Part shown: positions 1-9,819 of the stretch, piece by piece
Layout of the letters: every line of letters begins with the position of its first letter
Numbering within the stretch: the stretch's first letter is position 1
DNA from: LMUY01 sp964245075
GTDB lineage: Bacteria; Pseudomonadota; Alphaproteobacteria; Acetobacterales; Acetobacteraceae
Length of the DNA stretch: 64,000 bases
Assembly: GCA_964245075.1 (NCBI GenBank)
Contig: CAXTLC010000010.1
Span: 8,908 to 72,907, forward strand
Direction of reading: 5' to 3'
Notes under the pieces: generated by a model
What the model was told of the DNA's origin: nothing
Seen by the model: the letters and a program-made list of their open reading frames with translations, nothing else
Database searches by the model: none
Program-made: the position numbers and the translations under genes

Positions 1-123
1 AAAGGCGCCGCCTTCCTGCGGGACATGCGCTCGATCATGGCCGAAGCGCACGCGCCCGCCCGGAAGGTCAACCCGGGCGGCCAGGCGAACGCCGAGACGC
101 CCCGCAAGGCGCTGCACGGCTGA
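1..123 (+). CDS. C-terminal tail of an unidentified protein (5' end outside window)
   Basis: An open frame enters from the left edge and ends at a TGA at 121-123, giving the last 40 residues of a protein. The tail is basic and Pro/Ala/Gly-rich with no motif I recognise. The next gene starts about 215 bases later behind a riboswitch, so this gene belongs to a separate transcript upstream of the thiamine locus. Confidence 0.4.
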   Translation, partial: KGAAFLRDMRSIMAEAHAPARKVNPGGQANAETPRKALHG

Positions 124-177
124 CTTCCACCGCCGGGCCTTGTTGACAAGCTGGACCCGGCGGCGGACGTTGCTTAT

Positions 178-284
178 TCCTAGGGGAGCCCTGCATGGGG
201 CTGAGATATCGTTCGTCCGGTTCGCGCCGGGCAGCACGGTGACCCTTTGACCTGATCCGGATCATGCCGGCGTAGGAATGGGAT
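178..284 (+). promoter_or_regulatory. TPP riboswitch (THI box) of thiC
   Basis: The sequence carries the two hallmark thi-box segments: CTGAGAT at 200-206 and, after a variable hairpin, ACCCTTTGACCTGATCCGGAT at about 242-262, followed by the closing strand of the P1 helix near 270-280. These form the aptamer that binds thiamine pyrophosphate. It lies about 55 bases before the thiC start. In proteobacteria such aptamers usually repress by hiding the ribosome binding site; the GGGAGGCG before the thiC ATG at 340 would be the controlled site. That mechanism is inferred; the aptamer itself is clear. Confidence 0.93.
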
Positions 285-339
285 TCTCTGGGCGCGTCAG
301 CCAGCCCAGCCCTCTCCCGCCGCACTAGGGAGGCGCCGA

Positions 340-2174
<1,835 letters not shown>

Positions 2175-2178
<4 letters not shown>

Positions 2179-3014
2179 GCGAGGCCCGCCACCAGGCCCG
2201 TCTCGCGCTGGACGCGATCGGGCAGTTGCCGGATAGCGAGTTGGACCTCGCCGATGCCGCCCTGCAACTCGCCCGGATCGATGCGCCGGAGGCTGATTGG
2301 CAGGGGGCGAGGGCGCACCTCTCGGCCTTGGCGCGCGACGCGGCCGCGCTGGCGGCGGAGCGGCCGGGCGGCGACGTGTCCGTCCGGGCCGGTGCGCTCG
2401 CCGGGCTGATGGCGGGACGGTGGCATTACGCGGGCGACACGGACAGCTACGACGACATGGCGAATGCCAACCTCATCCGGGTGATCGAGCGGCGGCGCGG
2501 GCTGCCGGTGGCGCTGGGCATCTTGTGGCTGCATTGCGCACGCGCCGCCGGGTGGGAAGCGTTCGGGGTGGACTTCCCGGGACACTTCATGGTGGCGCTG
2601 CCGGGCGAGAAGGGCTTGTTGGTGCTGGACGTGTTCAACGGCGGCCAGCCGATGGATGCCCGGGCGTTGCGCGCGCTGATCCGGCAGGTGGCAGGCCCAA
2701 AGGCCGAGCTGCGCCCCGAGTTGATGCAGCCGATGGGCTCGCGGGGCGTGCTGCTGCGGTTGCAGAACAACATCAAGCAGCGGCGGGGAGCGGCGGGCGA
2801 CCTGGCCGGCGCCTTGGCAGTCACGGAGGACATGCTTCGCATCGCTCCCGACGCCGCACCGCTCTGGCGGGAAGCGGCAGTGCTCAATCAGGAACTGGAC
2901 CATGTCGGAGCGGCGCTGCGTTGTTTCGCGCGTTTTCTGGCGCTTGAGCCGGACGGGGAAGCGGCTGCCCAGGTGCGGGATGTGGTGGACGGGCTGCGTA
3001 CACGGCTGAACTGA
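2175..3014 (+). CDS. SirB1-like transglutaminase-fold/TPR protein
   Basis: A 279-residue protein resembling the SirB1 family: a transglutaminase-like N-terminal domain (roughly residues 20-185, with the segment YDDMANANLIRVIERRRGLP and a DFPGHF stretch) followed by TPR-like helices (ALAVTEDMLRIAPDAAPLW). Biochemical role is not established for the family. I chose the GTG at 2175, which overlaps the thiC stop as GTGA; a longer frame open from 2013 would lie wholly inside thiC. The overlap suggests co-expression with thiC, although no thiamine role is known. Confidence 0.8.
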
Positions 3015-3040
3015 CGGTTCGGGACGGGACTGGGCGTGCT

Positions 3041-3763
3041 ATGACCGTCCCGATGCGAACCGACACGGAAGGCACCGGCGCGTTCTACGCCACGGCCCGC
3101 GGCGCCACCGCCCGGCAGCTCGTGGAGGAACGCCTGGGAGAGCTTTGGCCGGCACTGGCCGGGCAGTTCGTGCTCGGTTTGGGTCATGCCGGGCCATACC
3201 TGGAGCGCTGGCGCGAGGGCGCCGCCCGGTGCATCGCGGCCACCCCGTTCCCTGGTGCCGCCAGCACCTGGCCCGGCAGCGCGCCCAGCCTGTCCTGCAC
3301 GGTGGAGGAGGACAGGCTGCCGTTCGCCGACCTCGCGGTGGATCGCATCCTGATGGTGCACGGCCTCGAGAATGCCGAGAATGCCCGGCGCATGTTGCGG
3401 GAGGCTTGGCGGGTGCTGAAGGATGACGGGCGCCTGCTGGTGGTGGCGCCGAACCGGGTGGGATTGTGGGCGCATGTCGAGAGTACCCCGTTCGGGCAGG
3501 GACAACCCTATTCGCCGGGCCAGATCGAGCGGTTGCTGGCTGGCAGCCTGTTCCGGGTGGAGCGCCGGGACCGCGCGTTGTACATGCCGCCGTCCAGCTT
3601 GCGCCTGGTGCTGCGCGGCGCCCGGCTGTTCGAGCGGGCCGGCCGGTCACTGGCGCCGCGTTTCTCCGGGCTGACCATTACGGAGGCGGTCAAGGACGTG
3701 TATGCCGCCCTGCCGCTGGCCAGGACGGCTCGGCGCCGGTTCGTGCTGGCGAAGGCTGCTTAA
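3041..3763 (+). CDS. Class I SAM-dependent methyltransferase
   Basis: A 240-residue protein with a Methyltransf_11-like fold: a glycine-rich motif I (VLGLGHAGPYL, residues 44-54), then an acidic segment and the RVLKDDGRLLVVAPN strand typical of post-motif III. The substrate cannot be deduced. Start ATG at 3041 is 26 bases after the SirB1-like stop, so it is likely the third gene of the thiC transcript. No signal peptide or membrane segment is seen. Similar small methyltransferases are common in alphaproteobacteria, often near glyoxalase genes, but no such neighbour exists here. Confidence 0.75.
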   Translation: MTVPMRTDTEGTGAFYATARGATARQLVEERLGELWPALAGQFVLGLGHAGPYLERWREGAARCIAATPFPGAASTWPGSAPSLSCTVEEDRLPFADLAVDRILMVHGLENAENARRMLREAWRVLKDDGRLLVVAPNRVGLWAHVESTPFGQGQPYSPGQIERLLAGSLFRVERRDRALYMPPSSLRLVLRGARLFERAGRSLAPRFSGLTITEAVKDVYAALPLARTARRRFVLAKAA

Positions 3764-3842
3764 CCCGGGCTTGCACACGCCGGCGTGGACGCGGCATAGA
3801 GGCCTGCGCGATGATCGCCCTTCCCGTCCTGCGCGGCTGCTG

Positions 3843-5219
3843 ATGCTGTTCAACTCGCAGGTGTTCATCCTTGGCTTCCTGCCCTGCGTGCTGGGCCTGT
3901 ATTACCTCGCGGCAGCATGGCGGGCGGCACGGCAGGCCGTGCTGGTGGCTGCCTCGCTCGTGTTCTACGGCTGGTGGGACCTGCGCTTCGTGCCGTTGCT
4001 GGCCGGCCTGACGCTCGCGAACTGGCTGGTGGTGCGCGGCTACGGACGCTGGCGCCGGGCTTCGTGGCTGGTGGCCGGGGTGGCGATGAACCTGCTGGTG
4101 CTGGGCATATGCAAGTATGCAGACTTCGCCGCCGGCACGCTGGAAGCGCTGGCAGGCGTGGCGCACCGGCCATGGGGCATCGTGCTGCCGCTCGGCATCT
4201 CGTTCTTCACCTTCCAGAAGATCAGCTACCTGGTGGACCTGCGCCGGGGCGACCGGCACGTGTACGGCCTGCTGGAGTTCGCCGCCTTCGTGACGTTCTT
4301 TCCGCAACTGATCGCCGGGCCGCTGGTGCGGCACAACGAGATCATCCCGCAGTTCACCGCCCCGCCTCGCTGCCCGGCGATGTGGGAGAACCTGTCCCGC
4401 GGCGCCGCCTTGTTCCTGATCGGCCTGGCGAAGAAGGCCGCGATCGCCGACACGATCGCGCCCAACTGCGACCGGCTCTACGCCGCGGTCTCCGCGGGGG
4501 GGCATCCCAGCCTGGCGGAGGCTTGGGCTGCGGCCAGCGCCTACGCCTTGCAGATCTACTTCGATTTCTCAGGCTATTCCGACATGGCGATCGGGCTCGG
4601 CCTGATGTTCGGCTTGCGCCTGCCGATGAATTTCGCAGCCCCATACCGGGCCGCCTCGATCCGCGAATTCTGGCGGCGCTGGCACATCACCCTGTCTCGG
4701 TTCCTGCGCGACTACGTTTACATTCCGCTGGGCGGCAACCGGGCCGGGCGCGGGCGGCAGGCGGCCAACGTGGTGGCGACCATGCTGCTGGGCGGGCTGT
4801 GGCACGGGGCTGCGTGGACCTTTGTCGTCTGGGGCGGGCTGCACGGCGTGGCGTTGGCCGTCAACTCCGCATGGGACCGCGCCGGGCTGCCTATGCCGCG
4901 GGCCGTGGGCTGGGCGTTGACGCTGCTTTTCGTGGTGGCCGGCTGGGTGCTGTTCCGCTCGCCGGACTTCGGCACCGCCACGCGGATGTTCGCCGGGCTG
5001 GCGGGGGGGAATGGCATCGGCCGCGTGCACCTGGACAACGGCGCGGTGATCGCCGGCGCAGCCGCGATCGTGTTGCTGCTGCCGCCCAGCCAGGTGCTGG
5101 CGTTGGAGCGGTTGCGCCCGGCGCCCTGGCTGGCGGTGCCGGCGGGGGTGGCGCTGGTGTTCCTGCTGCTGCTGGTCGGCGGGCGGGTACCGAACGAGTT
5201 CATCTATTTCCAGTTCTGA
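3843..5219 (+). CDS. MBOAT family O-acyltransferase (AlgI-like)
   Basis: A 458-residue multi-pass inner-membrane protein of the membrane-bound O-acyltransferase family, similar in layout to AlgI, which passes acetyl groups across the membrane to exported polysaccharide. Two conserved histidines are present: H321 in WHGAAW, and H334 thirteen residues later in GLHG. The sequence YSDMAIGLG and the PQLIAGP block are also family hallmarks. The start at 3843 (MLFNSQVF) matches family N-termini; a longer frame from 3702 overlaps the previous gene. The next gene encodes an SGNH-like partner, as in AlgI-AlgJ/X systems. No polysaccharide polymerase is nearby, so the acceptor is unknown. Confidence 0.88.
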   Translation: MLFNSQVFILGFLPCVLGLYYLAAAWRAARQAVLVAASLVFYGWWDLRFVPLLAGLTLANWLVVRGYGRWRRASWLVAGVAMNLLVLGICKYADFAAGTLEALAGVAHRPWGIVLPLGISFFTFQKISYLVDLRRGDRHVYGLLEFAAFVTFFPQLIAGPLVRHNEIIPQFTAPPRCPAMWENLSRGAALFLIGLAKKAAIADTIAPNCDRLYAAVSAGGHPSLAEAWAAASAYALQIYFDFSGYSDMAIGLGLMFGLRLPMNFAAPYRAASIREFWRRWHITLSRFLRDYVYIPLGGNRAGRGRQAANVVATMLLGGLWHGAAWTFVVWGGLHGVALAVNSAWDRAGLPMPRAVGWALTLLFVVAGWVLFRSPDFGTATRMFAGLAGGNGIGRVHLDNGAVIAGAAAIVLLLPPSQVLALERLRPAPWLAVPAGVALVFLLLLVGGRVPNEFIYFQF

Positions 5220-5277
5220 CGCGTGGCGCCGGGCGCTGGCCTGGTTCGCGGGGTCGGCACTGGGCACGCTCGCCACC

Positions 5278-6219
5278 GTGTTCCTGTTCGTGGCTACCAT
5301 TGACCCTTGGGGCGTGCTGCCGTTGTCGCCGCCCCTGCCGAGAGTGCCGGTTTCCACCAACGCGCGCTTCTCGATGCCCGCGCTGGCGAGGTCGGCCCGA
5401 TTCGATTCCGCGGTGATCGGGTCCTCGTCCTCGCGCCTGCTGCGGCCCGAGCGGCTGGACGCCCTGCTCGGCGGCCGTTTCGTGAACCTGGCGATGAACG
5501 CGGCGACCGCTTGGGAACAGACCCGGATGCTGGCCTTGTTCACCCGCCTGCACCCGGCGCCGCGCACGGTGATCATCGGGCTGGACACCGCTTGGTGCAC
5601 CGAAGTGCCGCAGCGCCTGACCCCGCGCCCGTTTCCGGAATGGATGTACAGCGGCTCCCGGTGGCGCGGCTACCAGGAGGTGCTGAGCCTCTACGCCGTG
5701 CAGGAAGCGGGGAGCCAGCTCTGGACGCTGCTCGGCCTGAAGCCCCGCCGCTATGGGCTGGACGGCTACACGAGCTTCGTTCCTCCCGAGGCCGCGTATG
5801 ACCCGGCGCGGGTTGCCGCTGCCTTTGCCCGCTGGGGCGCGCCGCCAAACGTCCCCGCTTCCACGGCGGCGCACAGGCTTCCCGCCTTGCCGATGCTGGC
5901 CGAAGCGCTGCGCGCACTGCCGACGTCCACGCGCAAGCTGGTGTTCTTCACGCCCGCCCACCTGTCCCAGCAAGGCGTGCCGGGCAGCGACTACGCCGCC
6001 GCGATGGCCACGTGCAAGGCGGACGTGACGGAGATCGCGGCCGGGGTGGCGAACGCGACGGTTGTGGACTTCCTGCGGCCAAGCCCGATCACGTCCGACA
6101 TCGCCAGCTATTGGGACCCGGTGCACTACCGCCTGCCGATCGCCGACCGGATCGCGGCCGACCTTGCCGCAGCCAGCCTGGGCAAGGAGACGGCGGATGA
6201 CGCCATCCTGACCCGCTGA
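5278..6219 (+). CDS. SGNH-like (AlgJ/AlgX-type) O-acetylation partner protein
   Basis: A 313-residue protein with SGNH-type signatures: a GSSSS nucleophile block (residues 48-52, after FDSAVI) and a DPVHYR motif near the C-terminus (D280, H283), spaced as the Asp-His pair of SGNH hydrolases. It follows the MBOAT gene by 58 bases, and a periplasmic acetyl-transfer role is inferred. The given start is GTG 5278. However, the same frame runs open upstream as a hydrophobic stretch (WRRALAWFAGSALG), which would complete a signal anchor. The true start is therefore probably upstream of 5278, but no good ATG or GTG is visible there. Confidence 0.65.
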   Translation: MFLFVATIDPWGVLPLSPPLPRVPVSTNARFSMPALARSARFDSAVIGSSSSRLLRPERLDALLGGRFVNLAMNAATAWEQTRMLALFTRLHPAPRTVIIGLDTAWCTEVPQRLTPRPFPEWMYSGSRWRGYQEVLSLYAVQEAGSQLWTLLGLKPRRYGLDGYTSFVPPEAAYDPARVAAAFARWGAPPNVPASTAAHRLPALPMLAEALRALPTSTRKLVFFTPAHLSQQGVPGSDYAAAMATCKADVTEIAAGVANATVVDFLRPSPITSDIASYWDPVHYRLPIADRIAADLAAASLGKETADDAILTR

Positions 6220-6296
6220 GGCGCCTTGCCCGGTGGTTGAAGGCTGGCACCAGGGCGGACAACGGCGGTTGTCGGAGGGCAGGATGGTGCCGGCCG

Positions 6297-6983
6297 TCAC
6301 CCTTCCCGCGCGGCACCGAGGATGATGCCGCCGGGCGCCTGAAGCAGCACGGCCATCTGCTCGCCTTCCGGCAACGGGCAGCGGAGCTGGATAGCCGGGC
6401 CAGCCCAGTTCGCCACCACGCTCAGCGAACGCACGATGTTGGATTCGGTCAGCGTCCGTCCGCTGTTCTCACCACGGCCAACCGGAGTCTGGCGTCGCGG
6501 ATCGTATCCGACGAGCACCAGGGTGCCGCTGCCGTTCCCGGCTTCAGCCTCGACCATCGCATGGCCGCCGTCACGGCGCAGCCGTACCGGTTGGACCGGC
6601 GGTGCGGCTGCGGCCAACGCCCGCCGCACCGCTTGGCGGTCCGACCTGATCACGTCAATGCGCCCGCCGACGACGAGTTGCGGGGTGTAAACCCCTTCGG
6701 ACCCGAGAAGAGCCGCATACCGTCTCTGACGTGCCGTAGCGACCTCCAACGCGAACGGGTCCCGCCAACCGAGCCGGTCCCAGTACGTGACGTGAAAGGC
6801 CAGCGCGAGGAGCCCCGGAACCGTCTCGGACAGGTCCGTGAGCAGGGCGTCCGCAGGCGGGCATGAGGAACAGCCTTGCGAGGTGAACAGCTCGGCAACC
6901 ACCAATTGCCTGGCTGAGCCAGCCCGGGCGGCGGGTGCCATCAGAAGGCTGGCCGCCGCTACCGTGAACGCGCGTCTCAGCAT
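6297..6983 (-). CDS. DUF1223 thioredoxin-like secreted protein
   Basis: A 228-residue protein with an N-terminal signal peptide (MLRRAFTVAAASLL, cleavage near ARAG) followed by the DUF1223 fold: VVAELFTSQGCSSCPPAD with the CXXC pair at C38 and C41, then a VTYWDRLGW segment and YTPQLVVGG. The family is thioredoxin-like, probably periplasmic and redox-active; a physiological role is not established. The ATG at 6983 was preferred over an in-frame upstream start at 7037 because it places the signal peptide at the N-terminus. It converges with the SGNH-like gene and lies next to the flagellar block without an obvious link. Confidence 0.82.
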   Translation of the reverse strand: MLRRAFTVAAASLLMAPAARAGSARQLVVAELFTSQGCSSCPPADALLTDLSETVPGLLALAFHVTYWDRLGWRDPFALEVATARQRRYAALLGSEGVYTPQLVVGGRIDVIRSDRQAVRRALAAAAPPVQPVRLRRDGGHAMVEAEAGNGSGTLVLVGYDPRRQTPVGRGENSGRTLTESNIVRSLSVVANWAGPAIQLRCPLPEGEQMAVLLQAPGGIILGAAREG

Positions 6984-7089
6984 CGGGCTGCTCCTCAGGC
7001 TCACCGCACCTAAGCGGGTTGGAGAGTCGCGCGACACTGAAATCCCCGTGACCCGCTGCGAACAGGGTCTCCTGCGGCTTCACCGCGTG

Positions 7090-7941
7090 TCAGACCACCA
7101 GCCCTTGCGACTGGGCTGCCAGCGAGTCTAGGCTGGATGATGCGCCGCTGCTGGCGTTGGATTGCGCCGCGATCAGGTATTGCGTGGTGAACGCCTCCAC
7201 GAACTTGGGGTCCTTGAGTTTCGTGATGTCGAGCTTGCTGCTGATGGCCTGCTCCTGGGCGCCGATGTCCTGGAACGCGATCTGCTCCGGAATGCCTAGC
7301 GCCGTGGTCACGACGGAGCGCAGGGTGGCGTCACCCAGGATCTGGTCAACGGACGTGATGGTCGAGGCCGCGCTGCGGAAGGTGAGCGCTTCCGACAAGC
7401 CGGGCGTGGTCTGGTCCAGGGAGTTGCGCCAGGTGACCTCGGCGTAGCCGTTGGCGAGCGTGTCCACCACGCCGGGCTTCTGCAGCACTGACAAACCCTT
7501 GTTGGCGAAATCGTAGAGCGACGCGGTTGATTTCCACGTCGTGTCCGGCAGCGTGTTGGCCAGCGCCGTGCTCTGCGTCGTGTTGGACAGCAGCGCCTTC
7601 TGCGCCAGCGCCGGGTATTGCTCCTGGCCAGCAAGGCCGTTCGCCGCCAGCAGCACTTTCAGCACGGTCGGGTTCTGCAGCAACTGCGCCGGGCTGGTGG
7701 CGGAGGCGACGGCGCTGCGGAAGGTGGCGATGTCCCGCGCGACGGCGGGCTGCTTTGCCGTCTGCGCGATGTCCTGCTTGCTGTTGGCTTCCGCGGTCTT
7801 GAGCGCGGCGACCGGATCGCTTGAGCCGATGCTGCCCGGCGGAGCGTACAGGGTGGACAGCAACCCGGCTGCCCCCGAGCTGTCCGTGCTGCTGCCGAAC
7901 AGCGACAGCACCAGGCCACCCAGGCCGATGGACCCGCTCAT
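7090..7941 (-). CDS. DUF1217 domain flagellar-locus protein
   Basis: A 283-residue protein matching the DUF1217 pattern: repeated short Ala/Gln-rich helices, the phrase LLAANGLAGQEQYPALAQKALLS, and an EAFTTQYLIA ending. Members sit in alphaproteobacterial flagellar loci and are sometimes called flagellar proteins, but their precise role is unknown. It begins four bases after flaF, so it is the last gene of the flbT-flaF-DUF1217 transcript. No signal peptide is visible, which suits a cytoplasmic factor or a substrate of the flagellar export apparatus. Confidence 0.8.
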   Translation of the reverse strand: MSGSIGLGGLVLSLFGSSTDSSGAAGLLSTLYAPPGSIGSSDPVAALKTAEANSKQDIAQTAKQPAVARDIATFRSAVASATSPAQLLQNPTVLKVLLAANGLAGQEQYPALAQKALLSNTTQSTALANTLPDTTWKSTASLYDFANKGLSVLQKPGVVDTLANGYAEVTWRNSLDQTTPGLSEALTFRSAASTITSVDQILGDATLRSVVTTALGIPEQIAFQDIGAQEQAISSKLDITKLKDPKFVEAFTTQYLIAAQSNASSGASSSLDSLAAQSQGLVV

Positions 7942-7945
7942 CGCG

Positions 7946-8293
7946 TTACGGAACCGCCGACAGCCCGGCGGCGACGTTCTCGTTCACCGCGATCATGAAA
8001 TGCAGGTCGGGGGACGCGGCATCCAGCTCCCGCTGCACGGAACGGCCGACCGAGAGGATGGCCGCCCGCACGGGAGCCGGAAGCCGGTTCTCCGGGTCCT
8101 GGACCAGGCCCATCACCGTAAGCCAGAGTTGGCGGTTGTCGGCAATCGCCTTGACCCGGTCGATCTCCGACCCGTTGAGGGCGGAACGCATGGCCCCCGT
8201 GGCGCGGTAGAACACATCTGCCTCCTGCATGCGTTGGCTGCGGCTCTCGGAAGCCGTTCGGTAAGCGCGGGCGGCCCGCAAAGCGTTTGACAT
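7946..8293 (-). CDS. flaF: Flagellar biosynthesis regulator FlaF
   Basis: A 115-residue FlaF-family protein. In Caulobacter, FlaF promotes flagellin translation and secretion, opposing FlbT. The sequence shows the family core, including DRVKAIADNRQLWLTVMGL and ENRLPAPVRAAILSVGRSV. ATG at 8293 was chosen because the upstream in-frame extension (to 8437) overlaps flbT and does not resemble the family. It lies 10 bases downstream of flbT and 4 bases upstream of the DUF1217 gene, in one operon. Confidence 0.92.
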   Translation of the reverse strand: MSNALRAARAYRTASESRSQRMQEADVFYRATGAMRSALNGSEIDRVKAIADNRQLWLTVMGLVQDPENRLPAPVRAAILSVGRSVQRELDAASPDLHFMIAVNENVAAGLSAVP

Positions 8294-8303
8294 GGGATTT
8301 TCC

Positions 8304-8729
8304 TTATTCAGCGGCCTGCAACAGGGGCGAAACCACGGGGCGGCCAAGCACCACGTCCTCGTGGCGGATGATCCGGCGAACAAGCTTGAGGGCATTGTAA
8401 CAATCGTCGGCCTCCGCGGCCGCCATGACCCGGTCAAGGATCTCGCGCGCGAGAGCGGAGGACGTCGCGTCCTTGAACTCGCCGATCAGCGAACGCGCCG
8501 ACTCCAGGCCGCGGCTGCGCTCCTCGTCCACGCCGATGTAGGCGCATTGCACGGCGAAGTAGATCCGCCGCGCCGGGCTGTCGGCCTGATCGGGCTGCAT
8601 GATCTGCTTGCCGAACAGGAAGCGGGCATGCGCGGTCAGCTCGATACGGGACTTGGTGCGGAACCGGATCGGCGCGCCGTTGACGATCATCACCTCACCC
8701 GGACGCAGCTCGAGCACTAGGTTGGACAT
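8304..8729 (-). CDS. flbT: Flagellin mRNA regulator FlbT
   Basis: A 141-residue FlbT protein. In Caulobacter, FlbT binds the flagellin mRNA leader and limits its translation and stability until the hook is complete. The sequence contains the characteristic start MSNLVLELRPGE, the block FLFGKQIMQP and the pair YFAVQCAYIG / YNALKLVRRI. It is the first gene after the flagellin terminator and opens the flbT-flaF-DUF1217 operon. A sigma-54-like site overlaps the terminator just upstream. Confidence 0.93.
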   Translation of the reverse strand: MSNLVLELRPGEVMIVNGAPIRFRTKSRIELTAHARFLFGKQIMQPDQADSPARRIYFAVQCAYIGVDEERSRGLESARSLIGEFKDATSSALAREILDRVMAAAEADDCYNALKLVRRIIRHEDVVLGRPVVSPLLQAAE

Positions 8730-8753
8730 GGGGCATCCTGCGGGAGAGTTGCG

Positions 8754-8788
8754 GAACCGGGGAACGGCAAGCGGGCCGCCCCCGGTTC
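8754..8788 (-). terminator. Hairpin between flagellin and flbT
   Basis: A perfect 9-bp inverted repeat (GAACCGGGG at 8754-8762, CCCCGGTTC at 8780-8788) with a 17-base loop sits six bases downstream of the flagellin stop on the minus strand. It lacks a strong U-run. It probably ends or stabilises the abundant flagellin mRNA while leaving flbT to a separate or readthrough transcript. Confidence 0.55.
8767..8781 (-). promoter_or_regulatory. Possible sigma-54 promoter of flbT
   Basis: Read on the minus strand this is GGGCGGCCCGCTTGC, which keeps the essential GG-N10-GC spacing and a perfect TTGC -12 element. The -24 element matches only GGC of TGGCAC. The predicted transcription start would be about 25 bases before the flbT ATG. 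It overlaps the flagellin hairpin, so the match could be fortuitous. Confidence 0.3.
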
Positions 8789-8794
8789 AGCCGA

Positions 8795-9721
8795 TTACTT
8801 GAACAGGCTGAGCAGGGCCTGCGGCGACTGGTTGGCGATGGACAGAGCCTGGGTGCCGAGCTGCTGCTTGACCTGCAACGATTGCAGCACCGCGGATTCC
8901 TTGGACAGGTCAGCGTCCACCAATGCTCCCAGCCCCGAGTTGAGGCTGTCGATCTTGTTGCTGTTGAACGTGATCTGGCTGCTCACGGCGTTCGAGTCGA
9001 CACCGACTTGGTTCAGTTGGTTCGCGTTCTGGGTTTGCAGGGCGGTGAAGCTGGGCGCGGCAAGCGTGGATGCGGCGGCCGTGCTGATCAGGGCTGCTGC
9101 CGCCGACGATTGCGCCGCGGCGGGCGTGACGGTGCCGAAGGAGTCCGCCCCCGCAGTGCGGGTGAAGGTTTCCCCGATGAGCCCGGCAAGACTGTTGGCC
9201 AACCCGCTGCTGTCTTCTCCGCTGATTGTCGACGTTGCGCCGTTCTCGTTGATGATCACCGACTTGGATGTCCCTGCGACGGGCGTACCAGATGCACTGT
9301 TCGTCGAACCGAGCAGCGTCTGGCCACCGTACGTGGAGTTGTCCACGTCGGACGCCACTTTCTGCACGTAGCTGTTAAACGTGGCGATGTACTGCGACCG
9401 CTGGGCATCGGTGTTCGTGCCGTCGGCAATCTCAGTCAAGACCCCCTTGATGTTGCCGATCGTGTTCGAGATGTCCGTCAGCGCGGTGTTCGCGGTGCCC
9501 ACAAGGCCCTGCGCGTGACCAAGCTGCTGGTTGACGGTGGTGAGCGCGCCCACGTCCGAACGGACCTGCTGCGCCACGGCGAAGGCGCCGCCGTCATCGG
9601 TCGCGTCCGCGACGCGGTAGCCGGTGGAGATCTGCTTCTGCGCCGTCGCCAACGCGGAGCTGGTCTGGTTCAGCGTCTGCAGAGCGATGTAGGCGTTGTT
9701 GTTGGTGTTCACGGAAGTCAT
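8795..9721 (-). CDS. fliC: Flagellin
   Basis: A 308-residue flagellin, the filament subunit. The conserved N-terminal D0/D1 helices are clear (MTSVNTNNNAYIALQTLNQT; ISTGYRVADATDDGGAFAVA) and so is the C-terminal D0 helix (VLQSLQVKQQLGTQALSIAN). The central region is short and Ser/Ala/Thr-rich, so the variable D2/D3 domains are minimal. It stands alone between flgL (98 bases upstream) and a hairpin before flbT. Expected control is by FlbT/FlaF at the mRNA level; I could not find a convincing sigma-54 site in its leader. Confidence 0.95.
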   Translation of the reverse strand: MTSVNTNNNAYIALQTLNQTSSALATAQKQISTGYRVADATDDGGAFAVAQQVRSDVGALTTVNQQLGHAQGLVGTANTALTDISNTIGNIKGVLTEIADGTNTDAQRSQYIATFNSYVQKVASDVDNSTYGGQTLLGSTNSASGTPVAGTSKSVIINENGATSTISGEDSSGLANSLAGLIGETFTRTAGADSFGTVTPAAAQSSAAAALISTAAASTLAAPSFTALQTQNANQLNQVGVDSNAVSSQITFNSNKIDSLNSGLGALVDADLSKESAVLQSLQVKQQLGTQALSIANQSPQALLSLFK

Positions 9722-9819
9722 GGTGTCTTACCCGTTCGTCCTAGCGTTGGAATAAGCTCCACGATTTTCGTGGCGGTGGCCCCATACTGCCTGCCAGGAG
9801 TTAAGCAGTGATGAAGGGA

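Noticed and set aside
9722..9819. Sigma-54 promoter in front of flagellin
   Set aside because: A TGGCAGG element exists on the minus strand, but the -12 element at the right spacing reads GG instead of GC.
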